NCBI GenBank assembly: GCA_947177885.1
Contig: CAMWWF010000134.1
Location: 1 to 7,308, forward strand
Source of the DNA: an uncultured Lachnospiraceae bacterium
GTDB taxonomy: Bacteria; Bacillota_A; Clostridia; Lachnospirales; Lachnospiraceae
Direction: 5' to 3'
DNA: 7,308 bases
Below the pieces are notes generated by a model. It was not told the DNA's origin. It saw only the letters and a list, made by a program, of their open reading frames with translations, and ran no database searches. Below, piece by piece: positions 1 to 6,953 of the stretch. The position numbers and the translations under genes are program-made. The number at the start of each line of letters is the position of its first letter. The first letter of the stretch is position 1.

Positions 1-1572
1 AAATTCTATGCTGGCAATAGTTATTGTAATGTCATCCCCCACTCTCCTTAAACCGCGAATATATTCCTTTTCCAGATCAAATACAGCGATCATATTTGTC
101 TTCCAGTCGCGAATGACGCCCTGACTGTCCCCGCCATCCGCGTAGATCACACTTTCCAGAGGATTTTCCAGTGTCTCCCAGTTTTCGTCCCATGTAAGAT
201 GCGCACCGACAACCCCCCACTCCCATTGTCTGTTCTCCGTGTTGAAAAAGCCATAATACCCATTATCAGGACTGATATGTCCCTCAACCACAATGTACTT
301 GTCAAACTCCCTGACTTCCGGCATGACCCCATTGACAGAATCACAGAGTTCTGCCATATCATATTCTTCTCCGTCAATGATGACCATCGTCTTGCTGGAG
401 ATTGTGACCGCATGATCTGACGGCAGTTCCACGGGATAATACATAAGGAACTGGCCGCCTTCCTGGTCTGTAATGTTCGATATATCCGGCTGGCTGATTT
501 TCCCACCTGCAATAAACAAACTGTTCTCCAGTCCGGCAGGATCATTATCACTCCCGCCGCCTTCCACTGCCGGCCTGCCTGTCAGCAGACTCACTGTCAG
601 CATAATGATCATAATACCTGCAATGATCCCGGCTATGGCCGCAGGTTTTCTATACCTGATAATGTGCCGAATCCGACTCCCGGTATTCCCTTCGCCAAAG
701 GCAAGAGGCACCCCCGTAAAATAATGTTTCCCGGCGCTGAGCCGGAGAAGCGTATCCGCATAATCCTGCCTGCCGCCTTCACCCAGCTCTCTCAAAACCG
801 CCTCATCACAGGCCAGCTCTATATCCCTGCTCAAATATACCAGCGCGGCCCAAACAAAGGGATGAAACCAGTAAAAACAGGTGATGAGATAAGCCGCCAT
901 TTTGATCAGATGATCCTTTCTCCTGACATGCATCCGCTCATGCAGGATCACATAAGCTGTATTCTCCCCCGCAAATTCCGAAGGCAGGTAAATCCTGGGC
1001 GGAAAAAGCCCCATGACAAAGGCAGTGGGTATGCCGTCCACCAGATAACAGTCATCCTCTCCCCTTATACTGCACAACAGCTTTTTCCTTAAAAGCAGAA
1101 CAGAAATTCCGCCGTAAAGCAGAAATCCCAGACATCCAATCCCCCAGATCAACCCCAAAAACGGACTTATCTCTTTTGACGGAAAAGCTCTGACATCAGA
1201 GGTATCCGAGACAGCTCTCGCGGAGAATACCCGGATCTCCTCCGATTCATCAGCATTACCTGTATCATATACGTCCTCCGACGCAGAAGCTTTCTCTTGC
1301 GCAGGGGCTGCACTGTAGGGATGATCGCTCATGTTTTCCACAGGGAACGGCTGTCCGCTGTATTTTATCCACAAACCCACAGGACTTTCCGGTTGCACCG
1401 GGATCAACAGTCTGACAAACAGGATCATCCACAGGAAACAGGCATATTTCTTCGGAATTTTACAGAGAAAAAACACTGACCTGACCAGTAACAGCACACA
1501 GAAGATGATCGCAGCCTGAGCACTGATATCCAGCATTATTAACAGAAAATTTTCCAAAGCCATCCACCACAT
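1..1572 (-). CDS. BlaR1/MecR1-type M56 membrane metalloprotease sensor, partial (runs off left edge)
   Basis: An open frame of 524 codons without a stop reaches the left edge, so the C-terminus is missing. In BlaR1/MecR1 proteins an outer sensor domain signals through the membrane to a cytosolic zinc protease, which leads to inactivation of the BlaI repressor. Seen here: hydrophobic segments at about 6-30, 43-58 and 135-161; an acidic loop of about 75 residues between the second and third; the zinc-protease region with HERMH at 211-215 and a Glu at 252 in ELACDE; and a last membrane segment at 308-331. The His211-to-Glu252 distance of 41 equals that between the zinc ligands His201 and Glu242 of S. 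aureus BlaR1. The visible outer region (332-524) contains no SxxK penicillin-binding motif, so I do not assign beta-lactam sensing. The start is the ATG overlapping the blaI stop, with GAGGAG 8 nt upstream (1581-1586). Certain as an M56 protein; ligand unknown. Confidence 0.88.
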   Translation of the reverse strand, partial: MWWMALENFLLIMLDISAQAAIIFCVLLLVRSVFFLCKIPKKYACFLWMILFVRLLIPVQPESPVGLWIKYSGQPFPVENMSDHPYSAAPAQEKASASEDVYDTGNADESEEIRVFSARAVSDTSDVRAFPSKEISPFLGLIWGIGCLGFLLYGGISVLLLRKKLLCSIRGEDDCYLVDGIPTAFVMGLFPPRIYLPSEFAGENTAYVILHERMHVRRKDHLIKMAAYLITCFYWFHPFVWAALVYLSRDIELACDEAVLRELGEGGRQDYADTLLRLSAGKHYFTGVPLAFGEGNTGSRIRHIIRYRKPAAIAGIIAGIMIIMLTVSLLTGRPAVEGGGSDNDPAGLENSLFIAGGKISQPDISNITDQEGGQFLMYYPVELPSDHAVTISSKTMVIIDGEEYDMAELCDSVNGVMPEVREFDKYIVVEGHISPDNGYYGFFNTENRQWEWGVVGAHLTWDENWETLENPLESVIYADGGDSQGVIRDWKTNMIAVFDLEKEYIRGLRRVGDDITITIASIEF

Positions 1573-1586
1573 CACTCATTCTCCTC
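1570..1586 (-). promoter_or_regulatory. Translational coupling site between blaI and the M56 gene
   Basis: The last base of the blaI TGA is the first base of the M56 ATG (TGATG, 1570-1574). GAGGAG at 1581-1586, inside the last blaI codons, sits 8 nt upstream of that ATG. This arrangement fixes the M56 start and predicts coupled, roughly stoichiometric translation of repressor and sensor. Confidence 0.75.
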
Positions 1587-1928
1587 TATGATCTTCCTAA
1601 GCTTCTTTACCTCGTCTTCGCTCAGCCTCCTCCGGGAGGTAAACGCGGTCAGGAAGCCCGGCAGAGATCCCTGAAAGGAGCGGTCCACATAAGCCTCACT
1701 CTGTCTCGCGTAGAAGTCCTCCTTTGTCATCCGTACCACCACCATTCCCTCCCTGTTTTCAAAGAGCCCCCGCCCACTGAGCTTCTTTAAAACGGTATAC
1801 GTCGTAGTCCGCTTCCACCCCAATTCCTTTTCACAGAGTTTCGTCAGCTCCGCAGTTGTGAGAGGCGCATTCTGCCACACAATATCCGCAAATCTGCTCT
1901 CCACCAGTCCCAGACTGTAATCCTCCAT
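1572..1928 (-). CDS. blaI: BlaI/MecI-family transcriptional repressor
   Basis: A 118-residue winged-helix repressor, close to the usual length for the family (about 120-126). The N-terminal half holds the DNA-binding domain, with a recognition-helix region at about 37-55 (GWKRTTTYTVLKKLSGRGL) typical of the penicillinase-repressor family. The C-terminal half (about 68-118) is the dimerisation and cleavage region. Aligned by the following LSEDE...KKL segment, residues Ala95-Phe96 fall where S. aureus BlaI is cut (Asn101-Phe102). In the family, dimers bind dyads at their own promoter and leave when the partner M56 protease is activated. The start ATG has AGGAGG at 1937-1942, 8 nt upstream. The gene is coupled to the M56 gene by a TGATG overlap. 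The symbol denotes the family; there is no evidence that it controls a beta-lactamase. Confidence 0.93.
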   Translation of the reverse strand: MEDYSLGLVESRFADIVWQNAPLTTAELTKLCEKELGWKRTTTYTVLKKLSGRGLFENREGMVVVRMTKEDFYARQSEAYVDRSFQGSLPGFLTAFTSRRRLSEDEVKKLRKIIEENE

Positions 1929-1964
1929 AAATGTTTCCTCCTGTGGTTCCCTTTTATATTTGCG

Positions 1965-1996
1965 TGTCTACTGTCACCTATAGACAAATTTGTCAA
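1965..1996 (-). promoter_or_regulatory. Probable blaI promoter (-35) overlapped by operator-like dyad
   Basis: On the minus strand a perfect TTGACA -35 hexamer lies at 1996-1991. It is embedded in the perfect 12-bp palindrome GACAAATTTGTC (1983-1994). Further TGTC half-sites occur at 1965-1968 and 1972-1975, and TGTCTA (1965-1970) pairs as an inverted repeat with TAGACA (1981-1986). BlaI-family operators are dyads of TACA/TGTA-like half-sites over the promoter, and GACA/TGTC is a plausible variant. No convincing -10 is seen: at 17 bp spacing the hexamer is CAGTAG. The hexamer and palindrome are direct observations; BlaI binding is inferred. Confidence 0.6.
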
Positions 1997-2087
1997 CAGA
2001 TTGCTTTATTTATCCGGATTCTCTGGCAGCAGACCGGACAGAATCTATCAGCATTCCCATATTTATCAGAACAACTACCTGATCTTT

Positions 2088-2136
2088 AAAAAGAAAAAAG
2101 GAACTGCGCGACTGATCCGCAATTCCCTGTTTTTTT
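2088..2136 (-). terminator. Rho-independent terminator of the GH28-pncB unit, potentially bidirectional
   Basis: A 9-bp stem with one mismatch (2100-2108 with 2118-2126, loop 2109-2117) begins about 40 nt past the pncB stop. On the minus strand it is followed by TTTTTTCTTTTT (2099-2088). On the plus strand it is followed by CTG and a run of T, so it could stop transcription both ways. It separates pncB from the blaI promoter. Confidence 0.8.
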
Positions 2137-2162
2137 CTGTTCCGCTTTAAAAATACGAAATA

Positions 2163-3611
2163 TTATTTCTCATGCAGCAGACTCATCTTCAATTCAAACA
2201 TGGCAGGACTCATATCCAGGTAATGAGTGTGAGAATTCTCAAAACGCTGTTCTTCCTTCCATATCTCATGCTCCAGCTGATCCCTCACATAATTCCTGAT
2301 CTCATCCAGCGGCGGCAGCGTATACACCAGCTCGCCGTCCTTAAAGACCTGCTTCTGCAAAGGCTTGAAGGTACAGTCCACGAAGCTTCTGTTCTTCCAA
2401 TAGTGTATGGGATCCACGTAACGGACCGGACCCGATGTATCGATCTTCTCCCCTTTCACAGTGAGATAATCCGCCACCGCTTTTCCTTCCTTATCATAAA
2501 CTCTGTATATCTCCTTGATACCCGGATTGGTGATCTTTTCCGCAGTCTCGGAAATCTTGATCTTAGGCACAAATTCCCCGTCCCTCTCCACTGCCGCCAG
2601 CTTATACACCGCACCGAATACGGGAGTGGTGGAGGAAGTGATCAGCTTTTCACCCACGCCGTAGCTGTCGATCAAAGCCTCCTGCCTGTTCAGGGAAGAA
2701 ATGGTATATTCATCCAGGCTGTTGGAGGCCACAATGATGCAGTCCCTCAGCCCCGCATCGTCCAGCAGCTTCCTTGCCTCCTTGGATAAATAGGCGAGGT
2801 CTCCCGAATCCAGACGGATCCCTTTCAGTCTCTTTCCCTCAGGCTCCAGAACTTCCTTTGCCACACGGATGGCATTGGGCACACCGCTGTGCAGTACATC
2901 ATAGGTATCTACCAGCAATACGGTAGAGTCGGGATAGCTTTCCGCATATGCCTTAAAGGCTTCATACTCATTTTCAAAGGACATGACCCAACTGTGAGCC
3001 ATGGTACCGGAAATGGGAATTCCGAACATTTGTCCCGCCAGCACGGTAGCCGTTCCCACCGCACCGCCGATATAAGCAGCCCTGGCCCCGTATACAGCCG
3101 CGTCAACATTGTGCGCCCGCCTCGCTCCAAAGTCGGACACCGGCTTGCCGTTTGCCGCGCGCACGATCCGGTTGGTCTTGGTGGCGATCAGGGACTGATG
3201 ATTGATCTGCAGCAAAACAGCCGTCTCGATCAGCTGGGCATCGATCAGCGGAGCCACCACGGTCATGATCGGCTCATTGGGATACATGATCGTGCCCTCC
3301 GGCATGGCGTAAATATCTCCCTTAAAATTAAAGTGCCGCAGATAATCCAAAAATTCCTCCGTAAACAGGTTTCTGGAGCGCAGATATTCCACATCCTCCT
3401 CGCTGAAACGCATATTTTGGATATATTCCACCACCTGCTCCAGCCCCGCAAAGATGGAAAAACCCGCATTATCCGGATTACTTCTGTAAAATACATCGAA
3501 CGCCACCACGGTGTCCTGGTCCTTCTTATTAAAATACCCGTTGGACATGGTAAGCTCATACATGTCCATTACCATCGAAATATTTCTTTCATTAAACTGT
3601 GTATTTCCCAT
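2163..3611 (-). CDS. pncB: Nicotinate phosphoribosyltransferase (NAD salvage)
   Basis: A cytosolic enzyme of the Preiss-Handler route: nicotinate + PRPP with ATP hydrolysis gives nicotinate mononucleotide for NAD synthesis (EC 6.3.4.21). From the chosen start it has 482 residues, the usual size for this bacterial type. Family marks: the N-terminal MDMYELTMSNGYF block (15-27), DFGARRAH (160-167), GTMAHSW with the conserved His206, RLDSGD (266-271), VASNSLDE (294-301) and the phosphate-binding GVGEKL segment (318-323). I start at the ATG at 3611, preceded by purine-rich GGGAGGGGAA (3621-3630). The frame stays open upstream to 3719, but that would add 36 residues unlike the family and overlap the GH28 gene. 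With this start the gap to GH28 is 67 nt with no terminator, so co-transcription is likely. Nothing appears truncated or mutated. Confidence 0.95.
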   Translation of the reverse strand: MGNTQFNERNISMVMDMYELTMSNGYFNKKDQDTVVAFDVFYRSNPDNAGFSIFAGLEQVVEYIQNMRFSEEDVEYLRSRNLFTEEFLDYLRHFNFKGDIYAMPEGTIMYPNEPIMTVVAPLIDAQLIETAVLLQINHQSLIATKTNRIVRAANGKPVSDFGARRAHNVDAAVYGARAAYIGGAVGTATVLAGQMFGIPISGTMAHSWVMSFENEYEAFKAYAESYPDSTVLLVDTYDVLHSGVPNAIRVAKEVLEPEGKRLKGIRLDSGDLAYLSKEARKLLDDAGLRDCIIVASNSLDEYTISSLNRQEALIDSYGVGEKLITSSTTPVFGAVYKLAAVERDGEFVPKIKISETAEKITNPGIKEIYRVYDKEGKAVADYLTVKGEKIDTSGPVRYVDPIHYWKNRSFVDCTFKPLQKQVFKDGELVYTLPPLDEIRNYVRDQLEHEIWKEEQRFENSHTHYLDMSPAMFELKMSLLHEK

Positions 3612-3678
3612 TATGATATCTTCCCCTCCCGTTTCGCTGCCGTCCGCAGCAATCTGCTCACACCCCGGTTTATAATGC

Positions 3679-4986
3679 TCACGACCCGAATACAGCCTGG
3701 CCAAACTTATTCGCGTCACTTTCCGGTCTTATATCCACCTGCACGTTTTTCAGGGTCATGTTTTCCACAATGCCCTCTTTAAAGTTATCCTTGTTAGCCG
3801 TGATACGGAGATCTTCAAAGGCGAAATCCGACAGATGATACTGATCCTCCTGCGCATCCACGTTAAAATAGGTACCGCACTCACAGTCACAATTGCGCAT
3901 TGTAATATGTTCCCCGCGGGATTTCGGAATATCGGTTCTTCCCTTCGGGTCAAAGAACTGTGTCCATGGCTTGATAGTGATAAAATTCATAACCTTCGCT
4001 GTCACGTCTTCCACAGTGATATACTCGTAAAGCTGAGGCGTATCGGGACGCATCTTCAACCACAGGAAATTGGCGCCGTCGGACACATGCAGCCTGCGAA
4101 CAATGATATTCCTGTTATGCACGGACTCGGAACCGCAGGTCAGGCAGCCGTGACAGAAACCGTAAGTACAATCCTCCACAATGATCCTCTCATTGGAACC
4201 GTTCTCCGGAGCCGTGTCCGCCCAGGGACCCTTTCCCCCTTTGAGGACCACGGAATCGTCATTCACCTCCATATAACAGTTCTTTATCAGAAAATCGGAA
4301 CACACATCAATATCAATAGCGTCTGTACTGGGTGCCTTTACAGGTCTTGCAGGAGAAAAAATACGGCAGTTCAAATATTTCACATGGTGGCTCCGGTAAA
4401 TATGATTCGTCCAGAAATGGGCATTCTGCAGACGCAGATCCGCCACCAGCACATTTTGGGAATTGGATATGAAGACCAGACGGGGTCTCTGCTCGTCCTT
4501 ATTGGTGCACTGGGGGTTCCACTCCCTTCTGAGCCAGAAGGCTTTCCAGGACCTGAGACCGTTTCCGTCGATGACGCCGGGACCGCACATGGTAAAGCCG
4601 TTCACACCGTCCACATTGATCATTGCCGCAAAATAAGTGCAGGTCTCCCCTTCAATTCGGGTCTCACAGAGCCTGTAATCTGCAATGTCATCACTGCCCT
4701 TTAAGACTCCGCCTTCCGACACATACAGGTTCACGCCCTGCTTGAAAAAGAGGGAACCTGTCAGGTAAGTCCCGGCCGGCACCACGATCACGCCGCCTCC
4801 CCTCTGTGCCGCCAGGTCGATCAGCCACTGTATTTCTTTGGTATGAACCTTCCCGTCGTCAAAGATCTCATACTGCGTCAGAACATACTGTCTTCCCAAT
4901 TCTTCCAGAGCCGGGACCCTGGTATCATAGAACCAGGCATCAATGGGAGTTCCGTCAGGAAAAAATTCTTTTTGCATGGTCTCCAT
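3679..4986 (-). CDS. Glycoside hydrolase family 28 enzyme (polygalacturonase-like), intracellular
   Basis: 435 residues with GH28 right-handed beta-helix features. The N-terminal part has the DDGKVHTKEIQ and GGGVIVVPAGTYLTGSL segments (43-79) found at the start of these helices. Catalytic motifs in order: STDAIDID (220-227, for the usual NTD), NDD (242-244), CHGCLTCGSE (278-287, for GHGxSxGS) and WLKMR (309-313, for RIK). The acids Asp222, Asp243 and Asp244 and His279 are present. There is no signal peptide, so it should act in the cytoplasm on imported galacturonate- or rhamnogalacturonan-derived oligosaccharides. The substrate cannot be set from sequence. The start is the ATG with GGTGAGG 5 nt upstream (4992-4998); an in-frame ATG three codons later is the alternative. 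It has its own promoter and leads into pncB; no transporter or other pectin gene is in view. Confidence 0.9.
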   Translation of the reverse strand: METMQKEFFPDGTPIDAWFYDTRVPALEELGRQYVLTQYEIFDDGKVHTKEIQWLIDLAAQRGGGVIVVPAGTYLTGSLFFKQGVNLYVSEGGVLKGSDDIADYRLCETRIEGETCTYFAAMINVDGVNGFTMCGPGVIDGNGLRSWKAFWLRREWNPQCTNKDEQRPRLVFISNSQNVLVADLRLQNAHFWTNHIYRSHHVKYLNCRIFSPARPVKAPSTDAIDIDVCSDFLIKNCYMEVNDDSVVLKGGKGPWADTAPENGSNERIIVEDCTYGFCHGCLTCGSESVHNRNIIVRRLHVSDGANFLWLKMRPDTPQLYEYITVEDVTAKVMNFITIKPWTQFFDPKGRTDIPKSRGEHITMRNCDCECGTYFNVDAQEDQYHLSDFAFEDLRITANKDNFKEGIVENMTLKNVQVDIRPESDANKFGQAVFGS

Positions 4987-5039
4987 ACTTACCTCACCTT
5001 CCGCCGCAAAAACGGCATACCGATTTATATATTGATATT

Positions 5040-5068
5040 ATTTTAGTATATATTGGCAGACTTTACAA
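5040..5068 (-). promoter_or_regulatory. Sigma-A type promoter for the GH28-pncB unit
   Basis: On the minus strand TTGTAA (5068-5063) and TAAAAT (5045-5040) are separated by exactly 17 bp. Predicted transcription begins near 5033, giving a leader of roughly 45 nt before the GH28 start. The region is strongly AT-rich. No operator-like dyad was seen in it. Confidence 0.65.
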
Positions 5069-5115
5069 CAAAATCTAGAAATCCTTAAAAATATATTAAT
5101 TTTTTTAATTATTTA

Positions 5116-5124
5116 TGGTATAGT
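5116..5124 (+). promoter_or_regulatory. Extended -10 promoter of the FAD oxidoreductase gene
   Basis: TGGTATAGT is an extended -10 element: TG at 5116-5117, one base, then TATAGT at 5119-5124. The -35 position (5096-5101, TTAATT) is poor, which the extended -10 may offset. Transcription would start near 5131, leaving a leader of about 120 nt. It diverges from the GH28 promoter within the same AT-rich 265-bp gap. Confidence 0.5.
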
Positions 5125-5148
5125 CTTTAATAGCAGCTATATTGCTTT

Positions 5149-5174
5149 GAGTGCAGCAAATCATCACTGCATTT
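5149..5174 (+). promoter_or_regulatory. Weak leader hairpin followed by a short T run
   Basis: In the untranslated leader of the FAD gene, 5149-5156 can pair with 5167-5174. The stem is 8 bp with two G-U pairs and the loop is 10 nt. The 3' arm runs into TTTTT (5172-5176). It resembles a weak terminator or attenuator stem but is too marginal to call with confidence. Confidence 0.25.
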
Positions 5175-5202
5175 TTCAGGATCAGATTTGAAAGTACTAC
5201 AT

Positions 5203-5221
5203 GTCAGATGTTTTATCTGAC
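5203..5221 (+). promoter_or_regulatory. Perfect leader hairpin upstream of the FAD gene RBS
   Basis: GTCAGAT and ATCTGAC form a perfect 7-bp inverted repeat around the loop GTTTT. It ends 16 nt before the AAAGGA ribosome binding site (5238-5243). It has no following T run, so it is not a terminator. It could be an RNA structure affecting translation or stability, or a DNA operator dyad. Confidence 0.45.
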
Positions 5222-5251
5222 TGATCAAAGGGAATAGAAAGGACAAAAGAT

Positions 5252-6823
5252 ATGTCGAAAACAGCTCTCGTTATCGGCGCAGGTCCCGCAGGACTTACGG
5301 CCGCCTATGAGTTACTGACCAGATCCAAGGACATTAAGGTGATCGTTTTTGAAGAAAGCGACTGCTTCGGCGGCATCTCAAAGACTGTAAATTACAAGGG
5401 AAACCGCATGGATATGGGTGGTCACCGCTTCTTCTCAAAGATACCGGAGGTCAATGCCTGGTGGGACAGAATGCTTCCCATGCAGGGACACCCCACCTAT
5501 GATGACATTATTTTAAATCGTCCCATGCCCCTTGAAAAAGGCGGACCCGACCCGGAAAAGGAAGACAGGGTCATGCTCACCAGACACCGTGTTTCCAGAA
5601 TATATTTTAATGCAAAGTTTTTCGATTATCCCGTTTCCCTAAAGTGGGATACCTTAAAAAATATGGGATTCTTTACGACTATGAAGGTCGGTTTCAGCTA
5701 TCTGAGAGCCATATTATTTAAAAAACCGGAAAACAACCTTGAAAATTTCTATATCAACCGTTTTGGGCGCAAGCTGTATTCCATGTTCTTTGAATATTAT
5801 ACAGAGAATCTGTGGGGACGCCACCCCAGTGAGATCGATGCCTCATGGGGTGCTCAACGTGTAAAAGGCATGTCCATTATAGCGATAATCAAAGATATTT
5901 TGGGCAAAATATTCAGAGTAAAAAACCGCAAGGTAGAAACTTCATTAATTGAAGAGTTTAAATATCCCAAATTAGGCCCCGGCCAACTCTGGGAAGTCAC
6001 CGCAGAAGAAATAGAGAAGCTGGGCGGTACCATTTGTAAGAATGCGAAAGTTACCAAAATCCACAAAAACGAATCCAATGTCATTACCTCGCTGACTTAC
6101 GAGAAGGACGGCGCCGAACATGAGATTGAGGGCGATTACATTATTTCGTCCATGCCCATCAGGGATCTGGTGGCAGGCATGAACGATGTCCCCTTCAACG
6201 AAGCACGTATTGCTGCGGGACTGCCTTACCGCGATTACATGACCCTGGGGGTACTTGTTCCCAGGATCAATCTGGAAAATAAGACGGATATCAAAACGGT
6301 GAATAATATTGTTCCCGACTGCTGGGTATATGTACAGGACCGTCATGTAAAGCTGGGGCGCTTCCAGATCTACAATAACTGGTCGCCGTATATGATCAAA
6401 GACTTAAAGAATACGGTGTGGATCGGACTGGAATACTTCGTGAACGAAGGCGATGAATTCTGGAATATGTCCGAGGAAGAATTCTCCAGAGTAGGTATTC
6501 AGGAAATGATCAAGCTTGGACTGATTGATTCCGCCGATGTGGTGATCGACACACACATGGAAAAGGTAAAGAAAGCATATCCTGCTTATTTTGACACCTA
6601 TGATGAGATCGACACTCTGGTGAATTACCTGAAATCCATCGACAATCTCTATTGTGTGGGACGAAACGGCCAGCACCGTTACAATAATATCGACCATTCC
6701 ATGTGTACATCCTTCGAAACCGTTAAGAATATCCTGAGCGGCGAAAAGAATAAGGATAATATCTGGAATGTCAATACAGAGAAAGAATATCATGAGGAAG
6801 CTACCGCCAACGAGGTAGATTAA
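5252..6823 (+). CDS. FAD-dependent oxidoreductase, UDP-galactopyranose mutase / protoporphyrinogen oxidase-like
   Basis: A 523-residue flavoprotein. The N-terminus is a dinucleotide-binding Rossmann fold ([15 protein letters not shown], 7-21, with Gly9, Gly11 and Gly14), followed by an acidic strand end ([10 protein letters not shown], 32-41). A GGHRFFSK block (56-63) sits where UDP-galactopyranose mutases carry their GPHIFHT-like loop. The middle holds [20 protein letters not shown] (187-206) and [22 protein letters not shown] (238-259), as in amine-oxidase/HemY-like proteins. The C-terminal [10 protein letters not shown]...DHSMCTSFE block (465-489) should close the FAD site. There is no signal peptide or membrane segment. 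Relatives are often annotated simply as NAD(P)/FAD-dependent oxidoreductases, some of them near cell-surface glycan genes; a role in sugar or lipid-linked glycan modification is inference, and the substrate is unknown. AAAGGA 8 nt upstream supports the start. It appears monocistronic, ending before the hairpin at 6840. Confidence 0.85.
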   Translation: MSKTALVIGAGPAGLTAAYELLTRSKDIKVIVFEESDCFGGISKTVNYKGNRMDMGGHRFFSKIPEVNAWWDRMLPMQGHPTYDDIILNRPMPLEKGGPDPEKEDRVMLTRHRVSRIYFNAKFFDYPVSLKWDTLKNMGFFTTMKVGFSYLRAILFKKPENNLENFYINRFGRKLYSMFFEYYTENLWGRHPSEIDASWGAQRVKGMSIIAIIKDILGKIFRVKNRKVETSLIEEFKYPKLGPGQLWEVTAEEIEKLGGTICKNAKVTKIHKNESNVITSLTYEKDGAEHEIEGDYIISSMPIRDLVAGMNDVPFNEARIAAGLPYRDYMTLGVLVPRINLENKTDIKTVNNIVPDCWVYVQDRHVKLGRFQIYNNWSPYMIKDLKNTVWIGLEYFVNEGDEFWNMSEEEFSRVGIQEMIKLGLIDSADVVIDTHMEKVKKAYPAYFDTYDEIDTLVNYLKSIDNLYCVGRNGQHRYNNIDHSMCTSFETVKNILSGEKNKDNIWNVNTEKEYHEEATANEVD

Positions 6824-6839
6824 GCCTGTTTCCGGTACA

Positions 6840-6892
6840 AGGACTGCCGCGAAACGGAATCTTATCTGAAGATTCCGTTTCGCGGCAGTCCT
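6840..6892. terminator. Perfect 24-bp hairpin between convergent genes (probable bidirectional terminator)
   Basis: The arms 6840-6863 and 6869-6892 are perfectly complementary over 24 bp around the 5-nt loop ATCTG. The stem includes a GC-rich block (CTGCCGCG). It starts 16 nt after the FAD gene stop and lies about 60 nt beyond the stop of the convergent small gene, as expected for a shared terminator. Neither side has a proper T run: the plus side continues GCTTTCTG and the minus side TGTACC. Intrinsic termination is therefore uncertain; it could instead be a 3'-end stabiliser or a dispersed repeat. Confidence 0.6.
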
Positions 6893-6953
6893 GCTTTCTG
6901 AAATGTTCGCGGCTTTCGGTGATCTGTGAATTCCCTGATGAAAGGTACATACC

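Noticed and set aside
1..1928. Reading the BlaI/M56 pair as a beta-lactam resistance locus
   Set aside because: No beta-lactamase or PBP2a-like gene is visible and the sensor region seen lacks SxxK. BlaI/M56 pairs are common in Clostridia without resistance genes.
2017..2045. Inverted repeat GATTCT / AGAATC with a 17-nt gap upstream of blaI
   Set aside because: Six-base arms with a wide gap are expected by chance, and there is no T run or overlap with promoter elements.
3631..3652. Small hairpin in the GH28-pncB gap as a terminator
   Set aside because: On the minus strand a short GC-rich stem (GCTGC/GCAGC) can form, but no T run follows and the pncB RBS comes straight after; read-through is expected.
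3612..3719. N-terminal extension of pncB to the upstream ATG at 3719
   Set aside because: It would overlap the GH28 gene by 41 bp, adds 36 residues unlike the family, and the purine-rich RBS precedes the internal ATG at 3611.
2889..3782. Long plus-strand open frame (297 codons) opposite pncB
   Set aside because: It lies antisense to an unmistakable pncB, has no recognisable domain, and its His/Arg/Ile-rich composition is typical of a reverse-complement shadow.
3835..4704. Long plus-strand open frame (289 codons) opposite the GH28 gene
   Set aside because: Antisense shadow of a gene with clear catalytic motifs; no RBS or promoter of its own and no domain-like sequence.
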